A stretch of 64,000 bases of DNA. Source: Mesorhizobium sp. AR02. Its GTDB lineage: Bacteria; Pseudomonadota; Alphaproteobacteria; Rhizobiales; Rhizobiaceae. Below are positions 1 to 8,969 of this stretch, piece after piece; position 1 is the first letter of the stretch; every line of letters begins with the position of its first letter. A program made the translations under genes and the position numbers. The DNA is taken from the NCBI RefSeq assembly GCF_024746835.1, contig NZ_CP080531.1, positions 4,546,001 to 4,610,000 of the forward strand, in the 5' to 3' direction. Under the pieces are notes generated by a model. That model had not been told where the DNA came from, did not search any database, and worked only from the letters and a program-made list of their open reading frames with translations.

Positions 1-362
1 TGGTCGGAGCGAACTGCCCATTCCTCACGGTCTATGACGTGTGCCATGCCTGGGAGGATAGATCACACCAACGCCCCGTGTCGAGGCAAGCTACAGGCTC
101 GGATTTTGCTGATATTTCCCGGTTGTTTAGCCGCCTTTTGCGGCCATTCGCCGTCCCGCCAGGCAATAGGGGATTTTGTCCCCGCGACAATCTGCCCTTG
201 TGCCTTGACCCGTCTGGACAAAAACGGGCTTCACGCATAAACCGAAGTCCAAATGCCGGAGGAATTCGCTAGCCTGTTCGCCATGCGCTGTCGGGTTGGC
301 GTGATTGAGCGGGGAACAAGGCTCGGCCACCGGCGCGGAAGAGGCGAAAGGATCAGGCACCC
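1..362. other. Upstream region of petA without a recognised gene
   Basis: I see no convincing coding region here; the short open frames on both strands have no recognisable domains and no good ribosome binding site. The promoter of the petABC operon should lie in this stretch, but I cannot point to a specific -35/-10 pair with confidence. Confidence 0.4.
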
Positions 363-923
363 GTGAGCGCAACCGACATCCACGATCCCAATCGTCGAGA
401 TTTTCTTTATGTCGCCACGGGCATGGCCGCTGTGGTCGGGGCCGGTGCCGTCGCCTGGCCGTTCATCGACCAGATGCGTCCCGATGCCTCGACGCTGGCG
501 CTCGCTTCAGTCGAAGTCGATGTCGCCTCGCTGACGCCTGGCATGTCGCTGATCGTCAAGTGGCGCGGCAAGCCGGTCGTGGTGCGCAACCGCACCGAAA
601 AGGAAATGAAGGACGGCGAGGCCGTCAACCTTTCCGATCTGAAGGATCCGATCGCCCGCAACGCCAATCTGCCGTCCGACGCGCCGGCGACCGACGCCAA
701 CCGCACCACGCCGGGCAAGGAAGCCTGGATGGTGATGGTTCAGGTCTGCACGCATCTCGGCTGCATTCCGCTCGGCCAGGAAGGCGATTTCGGCGGCTGG
801 TTCTGCCCGTGCCATGGTTCGCAATACGACACCGCCGGCCGCATCCGCAAAGGCCCGGCGCCTGAGAACATGGCTGTGCCGTTATTCAAGTTCATTTCCG
901 ATACCAAGATCCTTATCGGTTGA
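363..923 (+). CDS. petA: Ubiquinol-cytochrome c reductase iron-sulfur subunit (Rieske protein)
   Basis: This is the Rieske [2Fe-2S] subunit of the cytochrome bc1 complex, which passes electrons from ubiquinol to cytochrome c1 on the periplasmic side of the inner membrane. The 186-aa protein has a twin-arginine motif ([10 protein letters not shown], residues 11-20) followed by a single hydrophobic anchor to about residue 35, as expected for a Tat-exported Rieske protein. The cluster ligands are visible in CTHLGC (C129, H131) and CPCHGS (C148, H151); C134 and C150 would form the conserved disulfide. The start is a GTG codon. It is the first gene of petA-petB-petC, 17 bases before petB. Confidence 0.97.
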   Translation: MSATDIHDPNRRDFLYVATGMAAVVGAGAVAWPFIDQMRPDASTLALASVEVDVASLTPGMSLIVKWRGKPVVVRNRTEKEMKDGEAVNLSDLKDPIARNANLPSDAPATDANRTTPGKEAWMVMVQVCTHLGCIPLGQEGDFGGWFCPCHGSQYDTAGRIRKGPAPENMAVPLFKFISDTKILIG

Positions 924-940
924 GGCAGGGGGATATTTCG

Positions 941-2281
941 ATGAGCGAGGGACACTCGACCTACACGCCCAAAACCGGTATCGAACGCTGGTTCGACGCC
1001 CGCATGCCGCTGCCGCGGCTGGTCTATGACAGCTTCGTCGCCTATCCGGTGCCGCGCAACCTCAACTACATGTGGACCTTCGGCGGCATCCTGTCGATCA
1101 TGCTGGTGGCGCAGATCCTGACCGGCATCGTGCTGGCCATGCACTACACGGCCGACACCAATCTCGCCTTCGGCTCGGTCGAGAAGATCATGCGCGACGT
1201 GAATTCCGGCTGGCTGTTGCGCTACATGCATGCCAACGGCGCCTCGTTCTTCTTCATCGCCGTCTACATGCACATCTTCCGTGGCCTCTATTACGGCTCC
1301 TACAAGGCGCCGCGCGAACTGCTCTGGATCCTCGGCTGCATCATCTATCTCCTGATGATGGCGACCGGCTTCATGGGCTACGTGCTGCCATGGGGACAGA
1401 TGAGCTTCTGGGGCGCCACCGTCATCACCGGCTTCTTCAGCGCCATTCCGCTGGTCGGCGAGTGGATCCAGCAGTTGCTGCTCGGCGGCTTCGCCGTCGA
1501 CAACCCGACGCTGAACCGCTTCTTCGCGCTGCACTACCTGCTGCCGTTCATGATCACCGGCGTCGTCGTGCTGCACGTCTGGGCGCTGCATGTCGTGGGT
1601 CAGTCGAACCCGACCGGCATCGAGGTCAAGTCGAAGACCGACACCGTCGCCTTCACCCCTTACGCGACCATCAAGGACGCGTTCGGCATGATCGTGTTCC
1701 TGTTCATCTTCGCCTATTTCATCTTCTTCCTGCCGAACTATCTCGGCCATCCCGATAATTACATCGTCGCCAACCCGCTGAAGACGCCGGCCCATATCGT
1801 GCCGGAATGGTACTTCCTGCCGTTCTACGCGATCCTGCGCGCCATCACCTTCAACATCGGGCCGATCAACTCCAAGCTCGGCGGCGTGCTGTGCATGTTC
1901 GGCGCCATCGTCATGCTGTTCCTGGTGCCGTGGCTCGACACCTCCAAGGTGCGCTCGGCGGTCTACCGGCCCTGGTACAAGCTGTTCTTCTGGCTGTTCG
2001 TGGCCGATGCCATCCTGCTTGGCTGGCTTGGCTCGCAGCCGGCGGAAGGCGGCGGTCTGTTGACCCTCCTGATAGGTGAGTTCGTGGGCAACTACGTTGG
2101 CTACGCTCAAGCGGCGACGCTGTTCTATTTCGCCTTCTTCCTGATCGTACTGCCGGTGCTTGGCCTGATCGAGACGCCGCGCAGGCTGCCGAACTCGATC
2201 ACCGAGGCGGTGCTCGAGAAGAACAAGGGTGGCAGCGGGCATCCGGCGGGCGCCACGGCCGCGCCAGAGACCAAGGGCTGA
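941..2281 (+). CDS. petB: Cytochrome b subunit of the bc1 complex
   Basis: This is the membrane-embedded cytochrome b carrying the two b hemes and both quinone sites of complex III. The four heme-ligand histidines fall at H97, H111, H198 and H212, the same numbering as in Rhodobacter. The PEWY motif of the Qo site is at residues 288-291. The protein is 446 aa with eight or so transmembrane helices, normal for the family. I chose the ATG at 941 because a purine-rich AGGGGGAT Shine-Dalgarno lies just upstream; an in-frame TTG at 920 would overlap the petA stop and adds seven residues of no clear value. Confidence 0.97.
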   Translation: MSEGHSTYTPKTGIERWFDARMPLPRLVYDSFVAYPVPRNLNYMWTFGGILSIMLVAQILTGIVLAMHYTADTNLAFGSVEKIMRDVNSGWLLRYMHANGASFFFIAVYMHIFRGLYYGSYKAPRELLWILGCIIYLLMMATGFMGYVLPWGQMSFWGATVITGFFSAIPLVGEWIQQLLLGGFAVDNPTLNRFFALHYLLPFMITGVVVLHVWALHVVGQSNPTGIEVKSKTDTVAFTPYATIKDAFGMIVFLFIFAYFIFFLPNYLGHPDNYIVANPLKTPAHIVPEWYFLPFYAILRAITFNIGPINSKLGGVLCMFGAIVMLFLVPWLDTSKVRSAVYRPWYKLFFWLFVADAILLGWLGSQPAEGGGLLTLLIGEFVGNYVGYAQAATLFYFAFFLIVLPVLGLIETPRRLPNSITEAVLEKNKGGSGHPAGATAAPETKG

Positions 2282-2308
2282 GCGGTAGAGAATCTAAGGG
2301 GATTTGGC

Positions 2309-3175
2309 ATGAAAAAGATTCTCACCTCGCTGGCGCTGATCGGCCTTGTGGCCGCCGGCACCGCCGCCTTCGCGGCCGAAGAGGCGCACAATGCGGCAGC
2401 GCCGACGCATTTCCCGATCAATGAGCCGAAGGAGATGAGCTGGAGCTTCACGGGTCCGATCGGTACCTATGACAAGGGCCAGCTGCAGCGCGGCCTGAAG
2501 GTCTACAAGGAAGTCTGCTCGGCCTGCCATTCGATGAATTTGGTGGCGTTCCGCACGCTGGAAGGCCCAACGGGCCTTGGCTATTCGGATGCCCAGATCA
2601 AGTCGCTGGCGGCCACCTACACCATCCATGACGGCCCCAACGATGCCGGCGAGATGTTTGACCGTCCCGGCAAGCCATCGGACTATTTCCCGGCGCCGTT
2701 CGCCAATGTAGAGGCCGCCGCGGCCGCCAATGGTGGCGCGGCGCCGCCCGACATGTCGCTGCTGGCCAAGGCGCGCGGCGTCGAGCGCGGCTTTCCGCAG
2801 TTCGTCTTCGACATCTTCACCCAGTATGATGCCGGCGGCCCCGACTACATCCATTCGCTGCTGACCGGCTACGACCAGACGCCGCCTGCCGGCATGGTCA
2901 TCCCCGAAGGCACGCACTACAACCCGTACTTCATGTCCGGCGTGTCGCTGAAGATGCCCAAGCCGCTCTCCGACGGCCAGGTGACCTATGATGATGGCGC
3001 ACCGCAGACGGTCGACCAATATTCCCGCGACGTCGCTGCCTTCCTGATGTGGGCGGCCGAGCCGCACATGGAAGCCCGCAAGCATACCGGCATCAACGTG
3101 CTGTTTTTCCTCCTGGTGTTTGGTGGATTGGTCTACCTGGTCAAGCGGAAGGTGTGGGAAGGCGTGGCGCACTAA
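2309..3175 (+). CDS. petC: Cytochrome c1 subunit of the bc1 complex
   Basis: This is the cytochrome c1 subunit, which accepts electrons from the Rieske protein and hands them to soluble or membrane-bound cytochrome c. The 288-aa protein begins with a Sec signal peptide (about residues 1-22). The heme attachment motif CSACH is at residues 70-74, and a likely axial-methionine region (MPKPLSDG) lies in the second half. A C-terminal transmembrane anchor (about residues 262-278) is followed by a basic tail. It is separate from petB, unlike the fused fbcH form of Bradyrhizobium. A GGGG-rich ribosome binding site precedes the ATG, and a palindromic terminator follows 25 bases after the stop. Confidence 0.97.
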   Translation: MKKILTSLALIGLVAAGTAAFAAEEAHNAAAPTHFPINEPKEMSWSFTGPIGTYDKGQLQRGLKVYKEVCSACHSMNLVAFRTLEGPTGLGYSDAQIKSLAATYTIHDGPNDAGEMFDRPGKPSDYFPAPFANVEAAAAANGGAAPPDMSLLAKARGVERGFPQFVFDIFTQYDAGGPDYIHSLLTGYDQTPPAGMVIPEGTHYNPYFMSGVSLKMPKPLSDGQVTYDDGAPQTVDQYSRDVAAFLMWAAEPHMEARKHTGINVLFFLLVFGGLVYLVKRKVWEGVAH

Positions 3176-3200
3176 GCAGCGCCAAGGCAACATATGATTA

Positions 3201-3228
3201 CGAAAGGGCGCCTCGAGGCGCCCTTTCG
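3201..3228 (+). terminator. Perfect-palindrome terminator after petC
   Basis: A 28-base perfect palindrome with 12-base arms (cgaaagggcgcc and its complement) around a TCGA centre lies 25 bases after the petC stop and is followed by a short T stretch. It most likely ends the petABC transcript. Confidence 0.8.
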
Positions 3229-3307
3229 CGTTTCCGGTGGCGGTGTGTCACATGGCCGTCACTGCACATAGCGATCCTGCGTCATTCCGAACAAAAGGAT
3301 CGCACCC

Positions 3308-4003
3308 ATGAAGAAATACGCATCGCTGGCGGCTGGTCTGCTGCTGCTGGTCATTGGCTCGGCCGCCCAGGCCGAAGACGCAAAACCCTTCGTCACCAAC
3401 AAGGACATCGACCTGACGATGATCCTGCCGCCGCCGCCGGCAAACGATTCGGCTGAGACCAAGGCCGAACTTGGCGAGGTGCTGGCACTGCAGGTGACGC
3501 GCACGCCCGAGATGGTGGCCAGCGCCGTTGCCGATTCCGAGGAGAATGTCTGGCGCTTCGCCAATGTGATGGGGCCGAATTTCACCAAGGAGAAGCTGCC
3601 GAAATTCAGCGCCTTCTTCGATCGCGTCGTCGAGACCGAAGGCGCTGTCGTCGATCCGGCCAAGGATGTCTGGAAGCGCCCCCGTCCGCACCAGCTCAGC
3701 GATCTCGTCAAGCCGGCGGTCAAGCTGTCGAGCTCCGGCTCCTGGCCGTCCGGCCACGCCACCGTCGGCACCATGATGGGCATCATCCTGGCCGACATGG
3801 TCCCGGAGAAGCGCGCCGAGATCATGGCGCGCGCGGCCGAATACGCTCACAACCGTGAGGTTGGCGGTATCCACTATGCGTCCGACGTCGAGATGGGCAA
3901 GATTTCCGGCAGCGTCATTGCCGCAATCCTGCTCAACCGGGACGACTTCAAGGCCGAATACGAAGTGGCCAAGGCCGAGCTTCGCTCCGATCTCGGCATG
4001 TAA
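3308..4003 (+). CDS. Periplasmic class A acid phosphatase (PAP2 superfamily)
   Basis: This 231-aa protein is a non-specific acid phosphatase of the PhoN/PhoC type, expected to hydrolyse phosphomonoesters in the periplasm. A Sec signal peptide ends near residue 22 (AQA-ED). All three signature blocks are present: K119-x6-R126-P127, PSGH at 147-150, and R183-x5-H189-x3-D193, which supply the phosphate-binding residues and the histidine nucleophile and acid. An unusual poly-proline patch (residues 41-44) follows the mature N-terminus. It stands alone between the pet terminator and a hairpin just after its own stop codon. Phosphate starvation control is plausible, but I see no clear Pho box. Confidence 0.92.
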   Translation: MKKYASLAAGLLLLVIGSAAQAEDAKPFVTNKDIDLTMILPPPPANDSAETKAELGEVLALQVTRTPEMVASAVADSEENVWRFANVMGPNFTKEKLPKFSAFFDRVVETEGAVVDPAKDVWKRPRPHQLSDLVKPAVKLSSSGSWPSGHATVGTMMGIILADMVPEKRAEIMARAAEYAHNREVGGIHYASDVEMGKISGSVIAAILLNRDDFKAEYEVAKAELRSDLGM

Positions 4004-4005
4004 GT

Positions 4006-4048
4006 CCCAAAGCGTCGCGTCGAAGCGGATTCACGCGACGCGCTTGGG
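4006..4048. terminator. Hairpin directly after the acid phosphatase stop
   Basis: Two arms of about 15 bases (around agcgtcgcgt and acgcgacgcgct), with one or two mismatches, flank a 12-base loop. The hairpin begins three bases after the phosphatase stop codon, and a T-run is lacking. It may end transcription or protect the 3' end; it could also be a member of the palindromic repeat families seen elsewhere in this window. Confidence 0.45.
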
Positions 4049-4131
4049 TGCTTTCTGCCCGCGCCAGCCGGGACGTCAATTTGTCTTCGTTCTCGAGCAG
4101 CGGGCTCCAGGAGACTGAAGCCGGCAACAGC

Positions 4132-4629
4132 TCACTGCGTCGACACTTGCACCGATATTGGAAAGGCAAAGTACAGGTTGCAGGCAAGAAGCTCGATACC
4201 TCGTTTTCCTTTGCGAGCGAGAGGCTCAGGCGCCTCAACGCCAACAGTTGCGCTGCCTTTGCCCTTCGTCTGCAGTGCGACGAGAGCATCATAGACTACG
4301 CGACGCTCGCGGACGGATGCCTGCTTCGGATTTTCAGGGTAATAAACGGGGATCGTCAAAATCAGATAGTTCATCCGACAGCGCGGCGCCGAAATCGCGA
4401 TTGCCTTCCTGCGCAGAGCGATCTCGAACGCGCCGGACCGTTCGTCGAATCCAGTGATCCATTGTCGACGCGTATGCAATTGTCCAAGCGCGTCGCCGAC
4501 CACGAAATCTGTCGGGCGTAGCACGACCGTCCAACTGGCCCGCTCGGCAGCGGAGACGACTGCCGGCGCCCAGCTCAGGAGCGAGGTTGCCATGATGACG
4601 GTCAGTATTTTTCGCAGAAGATGGGTCAT
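4132..4629 (-). CDS. Small secreted protein of unknown function
   Basis: The 165-aa product starts with a clear Sec signal peptide (MTHLLRKILTVIMATSLLSW, cleavage probably after VVSA near residue 27). The mature part is about 138 aa, rich in beta-forming stretches and basic residues, with two cysteines (one in CRMNY, one in ACNLY) that could form a disulfide. I do not recognise a domain. The ATG at 4629 is chosen because it starts the signal peptide; a longer frame upstream reads through a terminator-like hairpin and is unlikely. It is a single gene facing the phosphatase. Confidence 0.6.
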   Translation of the reverse strand: MTHLLRKILTVIMATSLLSWAPAVVSAAERASWTVVLRPTDFVVGDALGQLHTRRQWITGFDERSGAFEIALRRKAIAISAPRCRMNYLILTIPVYYPENPKQASVRERRVVYDALVALQTKGKGSATVGVEAPEPLARKGKRGIELLACNLYFAFPISVQVSTQ

Positions 4630-4651
4630 GTAGCGACCATGGTTCGACCGG

Positions 4652-4674
4652 AAGGGGCGCTTCAGGCGCCCCTT
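4652..4674. terminator. Rho-independent terminator-like hairpin with no obvious owner
   Basis: Nine-base perfect arms (aaggggcgc / gcgcccctt) surround a five-base loop; the + strand continues into a run of T. The nearest + strand gene ends 650 bases upstream, and on the - strand the hairpin lies only 23 bases before the start of the secreted-protein gene. It could act as a leader attenuator for that gene. Confidence 0.55.
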
Positions 4675-4841
4675 TTTTACCTCTATGCGAGAGTTCGGCA
4701 ACCAGTCCTTTGGCATAGCGCGGCGCTCAAACAGATGCGGATCGAGATCGGACGGCTTATGAAGCTGATGGGCTGCAATTCGATCGGACAAGTGTCGCGT
4801 GCCAATCTCCGGTGCAGGCGGCCGAACGGAAGGAGCGGATC

Positions 4842-5294
4842 ATGGCGAACGGAATGGGTACGGACGAGGACGTGATACGGGCCGTCATCGACCGGCAGTT
4901 TGCCAGCCTTAGCTGGGATGAGAGTATCGCCCCAGGGTGGGATGATTTCGTCGGCGATTTCCTGGACGGCGCCAGCCTCTATCCGGCAGCCCGCCCGGCA
5001 AGACGCATCAGTGTTGTCGATTTCGTCGAGCGGATGCGTGGTCTGTCACGCACGTCGCTGCGATCGCTCCAGGAGACCGTGCTCGGTACCGATATCTGTG
5101 TCTTCGGCAACATCGCGATCGCGGCGGTCGCGGCGGAGATGATCGAGAACAGTGCCGAGACCAGCCGGTCCATGGAAATGCTGTTGCTGGTGAAGAGCCA
5201 AGGGCAGTGGAAGATCGTCGCGCAGGCATGGGACAGAGCGAACGAGGCCAATCCCTTGCCGGATGCGCTTGTCTCGGGCGTCACATCGCGCTAG
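4842..5294 (+). CDS. SnoaL/NTF2-like domain protein
   Basis: This 150-aa protein looks like a small alpha+beta barrel of the SnoaL/DUF4440 (NTF2-like) type. It has an N-terminal helix with [10 protein letters not shown], a central stretch of strands ([17 protein letters not shown]) and the typical C-terminal [19 protein letters not shown], in which the Gly-x-Trp-Lys-Ile pattern is a hallmark of these folds. Substrate and reaction cannot be predicted. The ATG at 4842 follows a GGAAGGAG ribosome binding site; an in-frame GTG at 4812 is less likely. It lies 74 bases before apt on the same strand and could be co-transcribed with it. Confidence 0.75.
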   Translation: MANGMGTDEDVIRAVIDRQFASLSWDESIAPGWDDFVGDFLDGASLYPAARPARRISVVDFVERMRGLSRTSLRSLQETVLGTDICVFGNIAIAAVAAEMIENSAETSRSMEMLLLVKSQGQWKIVAQAWDRANEANPLPDALVSGVTSR

Positions 5295-5368
5295 CCGTTG
5301 TCGGTCGCGTCGGGTTTGGTCCCTGCGCCGTTTGCACTTGCCAGCTGGATCACCCGGAGAGCCGCCTC

Positions 5369-5914
5369 ATGAAACCTTCGCTCGAAGACACGCTGCTGGC
5401 GTCGATCCGCACCATTCCGGACTATCCGAAGCCCGGCATCCTGTTTCGCGACATCACCACGCTGCTCGGCAATGCGCGCGCCTTCCGCCGCGCCATCGAC
5501 GAGCTGGTGCATCCCTATGCCGGGCAGAAGGTCGACAAGATAGCAGGCATCGAGGCGCGCGGCTTCATCCTTGGGGGCGCCGTCGCCCATCAGCTCTCGG
5601 CCGGCTTCGTGCCGATCCGCAAGAAGGGCAAGCTGCCCTATGAGACGGTGCGCGTCGCCTACAGCCTGGAATACGGGCTGGACGAGATGGAAATGCACAA
5701 GGACGGCGTTGCCCCTGGTGAGAAAGTGATCCTCGTCGACGATCTGATCGCCACCGGCGGCACGGCGGAAGCGGCGGTGAAGCTGCTGCGCCAGATCGGC
5801 GCCGATATTCTTGCCGCCTGCTTCGTCATCGACCTGCCGGATCTCGGCGGGCGCGCCAAGCTTGAGGCGCTGGGTGTGCCGGTGCGGACGCTGATCGGGT
5901 TTGAAGGGCATTAG
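5369..5914 (+). CDS. apt: Adenine phosphoribosyltransferase
   Basis: This enzyme salvages adenine by joining it to PRPP to give AMP. The 181-aa length is standard. The N-terminal block [15 protein letters not shown] and the PRPP-binding loop [14 protein letters not shown] (about residues 120-133) are typical of Apt. The start ATG at 5369 gives the family's usual N-terminus; a frame extending upstream overlaps the preceding gene. The TAG stop codon is also the first three bases of a heptamer repeat array that runs into the intergenic space shared with the convergent maoC-like gene. Confidence 0.95.
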   Translation: MKPSLEDTLLASIRTIPDYPKPGILFRDITTLLGNARAFRRAIDELVHPYAGQKVDKIAGIEARGFILGGAVAHQLSAGFVPIRKKGKLPYETVRVAYSLEYGLDEMEMHKDGVAPGEKVILVDDLIATGGTAEAAVKLLRQIGADILAACFVIDLPDLGGRAKLEALGVPVRTLIGFEGH

Positions 5915-6036
5915 TGAGTGGTGAATAGTGAATAGTGAATAGTGAAGATCGGCGTTCGGTAACAGGCGTAACACCCACTACCCACTACTCACTACTCACT
6001 ACTCACTACTCACTACTCACTACTCACTACTCACTA
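5912..6036. repeat. Inverted heptamer repeat arrays bridging two convergent stop codons
   Basis: The left array is five copies of a seven-base unit (consensus TAGTGAA) from 5912 to 5946. After a 27-base spacer, nine copies of the complementary-strand version (consensus CTCACTA) run from 5974 to 6036. The two arrays can fold on each other as a long imperfect hairpin. The first unit contains the apt stop codon (TAG, 5912-5914) and the last contains the stop codon of the convergent maoC-like gene (6034-6036). It may serve as a bidirectional terminator, and its copy number probably varies by slippage. Confidence 0.85.
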
Positions 6037-6504
6037 CTCCACCTTCACCAACACAGCGCTCTCGAACTCCAGCACCTTGTCGCCGGTCGAATCGAAGGCT
6101 TCCGAGTGAAGCGCGAGCAGCCGCCAGCCGGGGCGCGATGAGATTGGGCGATGGGAAACCGCCTTGCGCGTGAAGGTGACGGTCTCGCCGGCATGGACGG
6201 GCTTCAGCCATTTCAGGTTCTTGAAGCCAGGCGAGGGGCCGAATTCGGGCATCGGGCCGGGGCCGTTCCAGCTGGCGCCACCGGCGTCCATGCGGGCTTC
6301 GAGGTTGAGCTTCATCCAGGTGGCGGCGGTGTGCCAGCCGGAGGCGCAGAGGCCACCGAGCACGCTCTTCCTGGCGGCTTCCTCGTCGATATGGAAGATC
6401 TGCGGGTCGTATTTGCGGGCGAACGCCTTGATCGCCTCGGCTTCGAATGTGTGCGAGCCCAGCGTCACCGTGGTGCCGATGCGGAAGAATTCGTCGAGGG
6501 TCAT
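6034..6504 (-). CDS. MaoC-like acyl dehydratase (downstream copy)
   Basis: This 156-aa protein is a single hot-dog-fold MaoC-type (R)-hydratase. The hydratase signature region FARKYDPQIFHIDEEAA (about residues 28-44) carries the catalytic Asp/His pair, followed by GGLCASGWHTAA. Such proteins hydrate enoyl-CoA or bind acyl-CoA in fatty acid or polyester metabolism. Its ATG overlaps the stop of the upstream MaoC gene by four bases (ATGA), so the two are translationally coupled; both are similar in length and layout and may form a heterodimer. Its TAG stop lies inside the heptamer repeat array. Confidence 0.88.
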   Translation of the reverse strand: MTLDEFFRIGTTVTLGSHTFEAEAIKAFARKYDPQIFHIDEEAARKSVLGGLCASGWHTAATWMKLNLEARMDAGGASWNGPGPMPEFGPSPGFKNLKWLKPVHAGETVTFTRKAVSHRPISSRPGWRLLALHSEAFDSTGDKVLEFESAVLVKVE

Positions 6505-6971
6505 GCCGCATTCCCCGCGGCATCACGCGTCAGGAACATGACGGAATTCTCAAGCTCGAAAACGCTTTCGCCACGCTGGTTGACCAGCTCGCTGCGCATG
6601 GTGACGAAGCCGAGTTGCGGCTTCGATTTCGACAGGCGCTTGGCGAGGACAACCAGGCTGCCTTTCAGCGTATCGCCAGCCAGAACCGGTTTCTTCCACT
6701 TGACCTGATCGACGCCGGGCGCGCCCTGGCAGGTGGAGTCCAGCAGGAAGGCATCGCACAGCATGCGCATGAACATGGCGCAGGTGTGCCAGCCCGAGGC
6801 CGATAGGCCGCCCAGGATGCTGGCCTTGCCGGCCACCTCGTCGAGGTGCATCGGCTGGGCATCGAATTCGCCGGCGAATTCGACGATCTCGGCCGCGCTC
6901 ACTTCTTTCGTGCCGAGGTCGAACGAGGCGCCCTCGACGAAATCCTCATAGGCCCATGTCTTTGCGGTCAT
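6501..6971 (-). CDS. MaoC-like acyl dehydratase (upstream copy)
   Basis: This is a second 156-aa hot-dog hydratase, paralogous to the following gene. The motif FAGEFDAQPMHLDEVAG (about residues 32-48) contains the Asp-x4-His pair of the family, followed by GGLSASGWHTC. The shared GGLxASGWHT block shows that the two genes arose by tandem duplication. Equal length, adjacency and the four-base overlap suggest the two chains pair, as in two-domain hydratases. The substrate is not predictable from sequence. Confidence 0.88.
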   Translation of the reverse strand: MTAKTWAYEDFVEGASFDLGTKEVSAAEIVEFAGEFDAQPMHLDEVAGKASILGGLSASGWHTCAMFMRMLCDAFLLDSTCQGAPGVDQVKWKKPVLAGDTLKGSLVVLAKRLSKSKPQLGFVTMRSELVNQRGESVFELENSVMFLTRDAAGNAA

Positions 6972-7095
6972 GGTCTGGCATCCCTGCAGAACGCGCGATC
7001 CGCATGGATCGGCGAACCCGGATGCAGGCAGCGCGCGATTTGGTCAAGTCCTTTCTGGTGAGCCAGCGTGAGGCAGCCGGCACCGGCGGCAGCGG

Positions 7096-8070
7096 TCAGA
7101 GCCAGCCGCGGCGGCGGAAATACCAGAAGGGCAGGATCGCCGACAGGATCATCAGGCCGATGGCGAAGGGATAGCCGAGCTGCCATTTCAGCTCGGGAAT
7201 GATGTCGAAATTCATGCCGTAGATCGAGGCGACCAGTGTCGGCGGCAGGAAGATGACGGCGGCGACCGAGAAGATCTTGATGATGGCGTTCTGCTCGATC
7301 GAGATCATGCCGAGCGTGGCATCGAGCAGGAAGGAAATCTTCTGCGACAGGAAGGTGGCGTGGTCGGCGAGCGACAGCACGTCGCGCGACAAGGTCTTGA
7401 TGCGGGCGCGGACGTCCTTGCTCATCTTGGTCTGGGTGGCGACATGGGCGAGGAAGCCGGCCAGGCGCTGCAACGAGATCAGGCTGTCGCGGACGGACGA
7501 AGCGATGTCTTCCTTGCGGCCGATGGCTTTCAGCAGCTCCTGGAAGTCGCGGTTGCGCTTCGACACCTTGGTCGAGCGTGCCTCGAATATGTCGCGCGAT
7601 ATCGCCTCGATGTCGCGGCCGGCGCGCTCAAGGATGTCGGCGAGACGGTCGACGATCGCTTCCAAGAGGCCGATCAGGATGGTGTCGCCGCTGGTGCAGC
7701 CGGTCGCCACCTTCTCGGCGCGCAGCGGGAAGGTCTTGAACGCCTTCGGTTCGTGATAGCGAATGGTGATCAGCCTGTTGCCGGCGAGCGCGAAGGTGAC
7801 CGGCGACATCAGGGGATCATCGACCTCGGTCTGGGCCGGCAGAGTAGCGGTCATGAAGTAGGCGCCGTCCTCGATGTAGAGACGGCTGGAAATCTCGATC
7901 TCTTCCATCTCCTCGCGGGTCGGGATGGCGACGCCGAGCCAGCCTTCGATGGTGGCTTCTTCCTCCTTGGTCGGATTGATCAGGTCGGCCCAGACGACCC
8001 TGTCGCCATCCGCCAGCAGGTCGTCGACGACGCGCAGGCGATCATTGTCCACGACAAATGCCTTGATCAT
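7096..8070 (-). CDS. corA: CorA-family magnesium/cobalt transporter
   Basis: This is a CorA-type pentameric divalent cation channel of the inner membrane, taking up Mg2+ (and Co2+ or Ni2+). The 324-aa length is typical. A long cytoplasmic domain rich in helices is followed by two C-terminal transmembrane segments; the selectivity motif YGMNF lies at the end of TM1 (G285-M286-N287), and the protein ends with the basic tail FRRRGWL. It is a monocistronic gene with no obvious partner. An Mg2+-responsive leader is not apparent in the 184 bases upstream. Confidence 0.93.
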   Translation of the reverse strand: MIKAFVVDNDRLRVVDDLLADGDRVVWADLINPTKEEEATIEGWLGVAIPTREEMEEIEISSRLYIEDGAYFMTATLPAQTEVDDPLMSPVTFALAGNRLITIRYHEPKAFKTFPLRAEKVATGCTSGDTILIGLLEAIVDRLADILERAGRDIEAISRDIFEARSTKVSKRNRDFQELLKAIGRKEDIASSVRDSLISLQRLAGFLAHVATQTKMSKDVRARIKTLSRDVLSLADHATFLSQKISFLLDATLGMISIEQNAIIKIFSVAAVIFLPPTLVASIYGMNFDIIPELKWQLGYPFAIGLMILSAILPFWYFRRRGWL

Positions 8071-8254
8071 CGCCAGATCTCCCCTGCCAGATAAGGTTTG
8101 TTCAGATTGACGCTGGTGTCGGATTGCGCAGCGCTTCGTGGCATGCGCCGAGCGTGTGCCTGCCGCTTAGACCTGTGGCATGACAAAATCAAGACAAGCC
8201 CGGGTCGGGCGGGGACAGCGCTCCGGGCTCGGAAGACGCGTCAATGGATCGAAT

Positions 8255-8926
8255 CTAGAGACTGGCGAGAGTGACCTCCAAGTCCTCGTATGCGCTGACG
8301 AGGGCATCCGCGCCATGTCGCGACAGAGCATCGCCATGAGTGCCCGTACAATGATTGCCAGCGGTAAATCCGATCACGCGCATACCCGCTGCCTTGCCCG
8401 CCAGGACGCCGTTCACGCTGTCCTCGACCACGATGCACTCCGCTGGATGGACACCCATCGTACCCGCCGCGTGCAAGAACAGGTCTGGTTCCGGCTTGCC
8501 GTTGACGACCATGTCCGATGAAAAGATATGAGGATCGAAAAGGTCGACAAGGCCTGTGTGTTCGAGTTTCCAACGCAATCGGGCGAGCGGCGTGCTTGAC
8601 GCGACACATCTCGATGCCGGGAGCCGGCTAATCACATCCCGTGCATCGGGTAAGGCGGCCAGATCCTTCCGCAAGCGTTCGTTGGTGTAGCCGGCAAGCT
8701 GTTCAAAAAAGCGCGGAGAGAGCGGCTTGGCTCGCTCTTGGCCGATTGCTTCGAGCTTCGACTGCCACATAGCGGGAGATAATCCCATGAAGGCTTGTGT
8801 GTAGGCGCTCGGTTCGAACGTGATGCCCGCCGCCGCCAGATATTCAAGCTCGGTTGCCTGATATATCTCCTCGCTGTTCACAAGGACGCCGTCACAATCA
8901 AATATTATCAGCTTTATAGGCGACAC
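8255..8926 (-). CDS. HAD-superfamily phosphatase (phosphoglycolate phosphatase / beta-phosphoglucomutase-like)
   Basis: The 223-aa protein has the four haloacid dehalogenase motifs: DCDGVLVNS (nucleophile D10 and acid D12), SSTPL (motif II), a Lys in GKPEPD (motif III) and EDSVNG (motif IV). A helical cap follows motif I (roughly residues 18-85), as in subfamily IA enzymes such as Gph, YniC and 2-deoxyglucose-6-phosphate phosphatase. The substrate is probably a small sugar or glycolate phosphate, but which one cannot be read from sequence. The gene stands alone, 43 bases after the NCS2 permease stop on the same strand side. Confidence 0.88.
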   Translation of the reverse strand: MSPIKLIIFDCDGVLVNSEEIYQATELEYLAAAGITFEPSAYTQAFMGLSPAMWQSKLEAIGQERAKPLSPRFFEQLAGYTNERLRKDLAALPDARDVISRLPASRCVASSTPLARLRWKLEHTGLVDLFDPHIFSSDMVVNGKPEPDLFLHAAGTMGVHPAECIVVEDSVNGVLAGKAAGMRVIGFTAGNHCTGTHGDALSRHGADALVSAYEDLEVTLASL

Positions 8927-8969
8927 TTTGGGCCTGATATCTGGTGGCTAGCTCATGTCCGTGGCGCGC

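Noticed and set aside
740..2242. A 500-aa open frame antisense to petB
   Set aside because: It is a shadow of the GC-rich petB gene; the translation is full of Asp/His/Glu/Arg runs typical of the complementary frame and shows no domain.
5912..6036. Possible CRISPR array (repeated units at 5.9-6.0 kb)
   Set aside because: The units are seven bases long with no unique spacers between them; this is a simple tandem repeat, and no cas genes are present.
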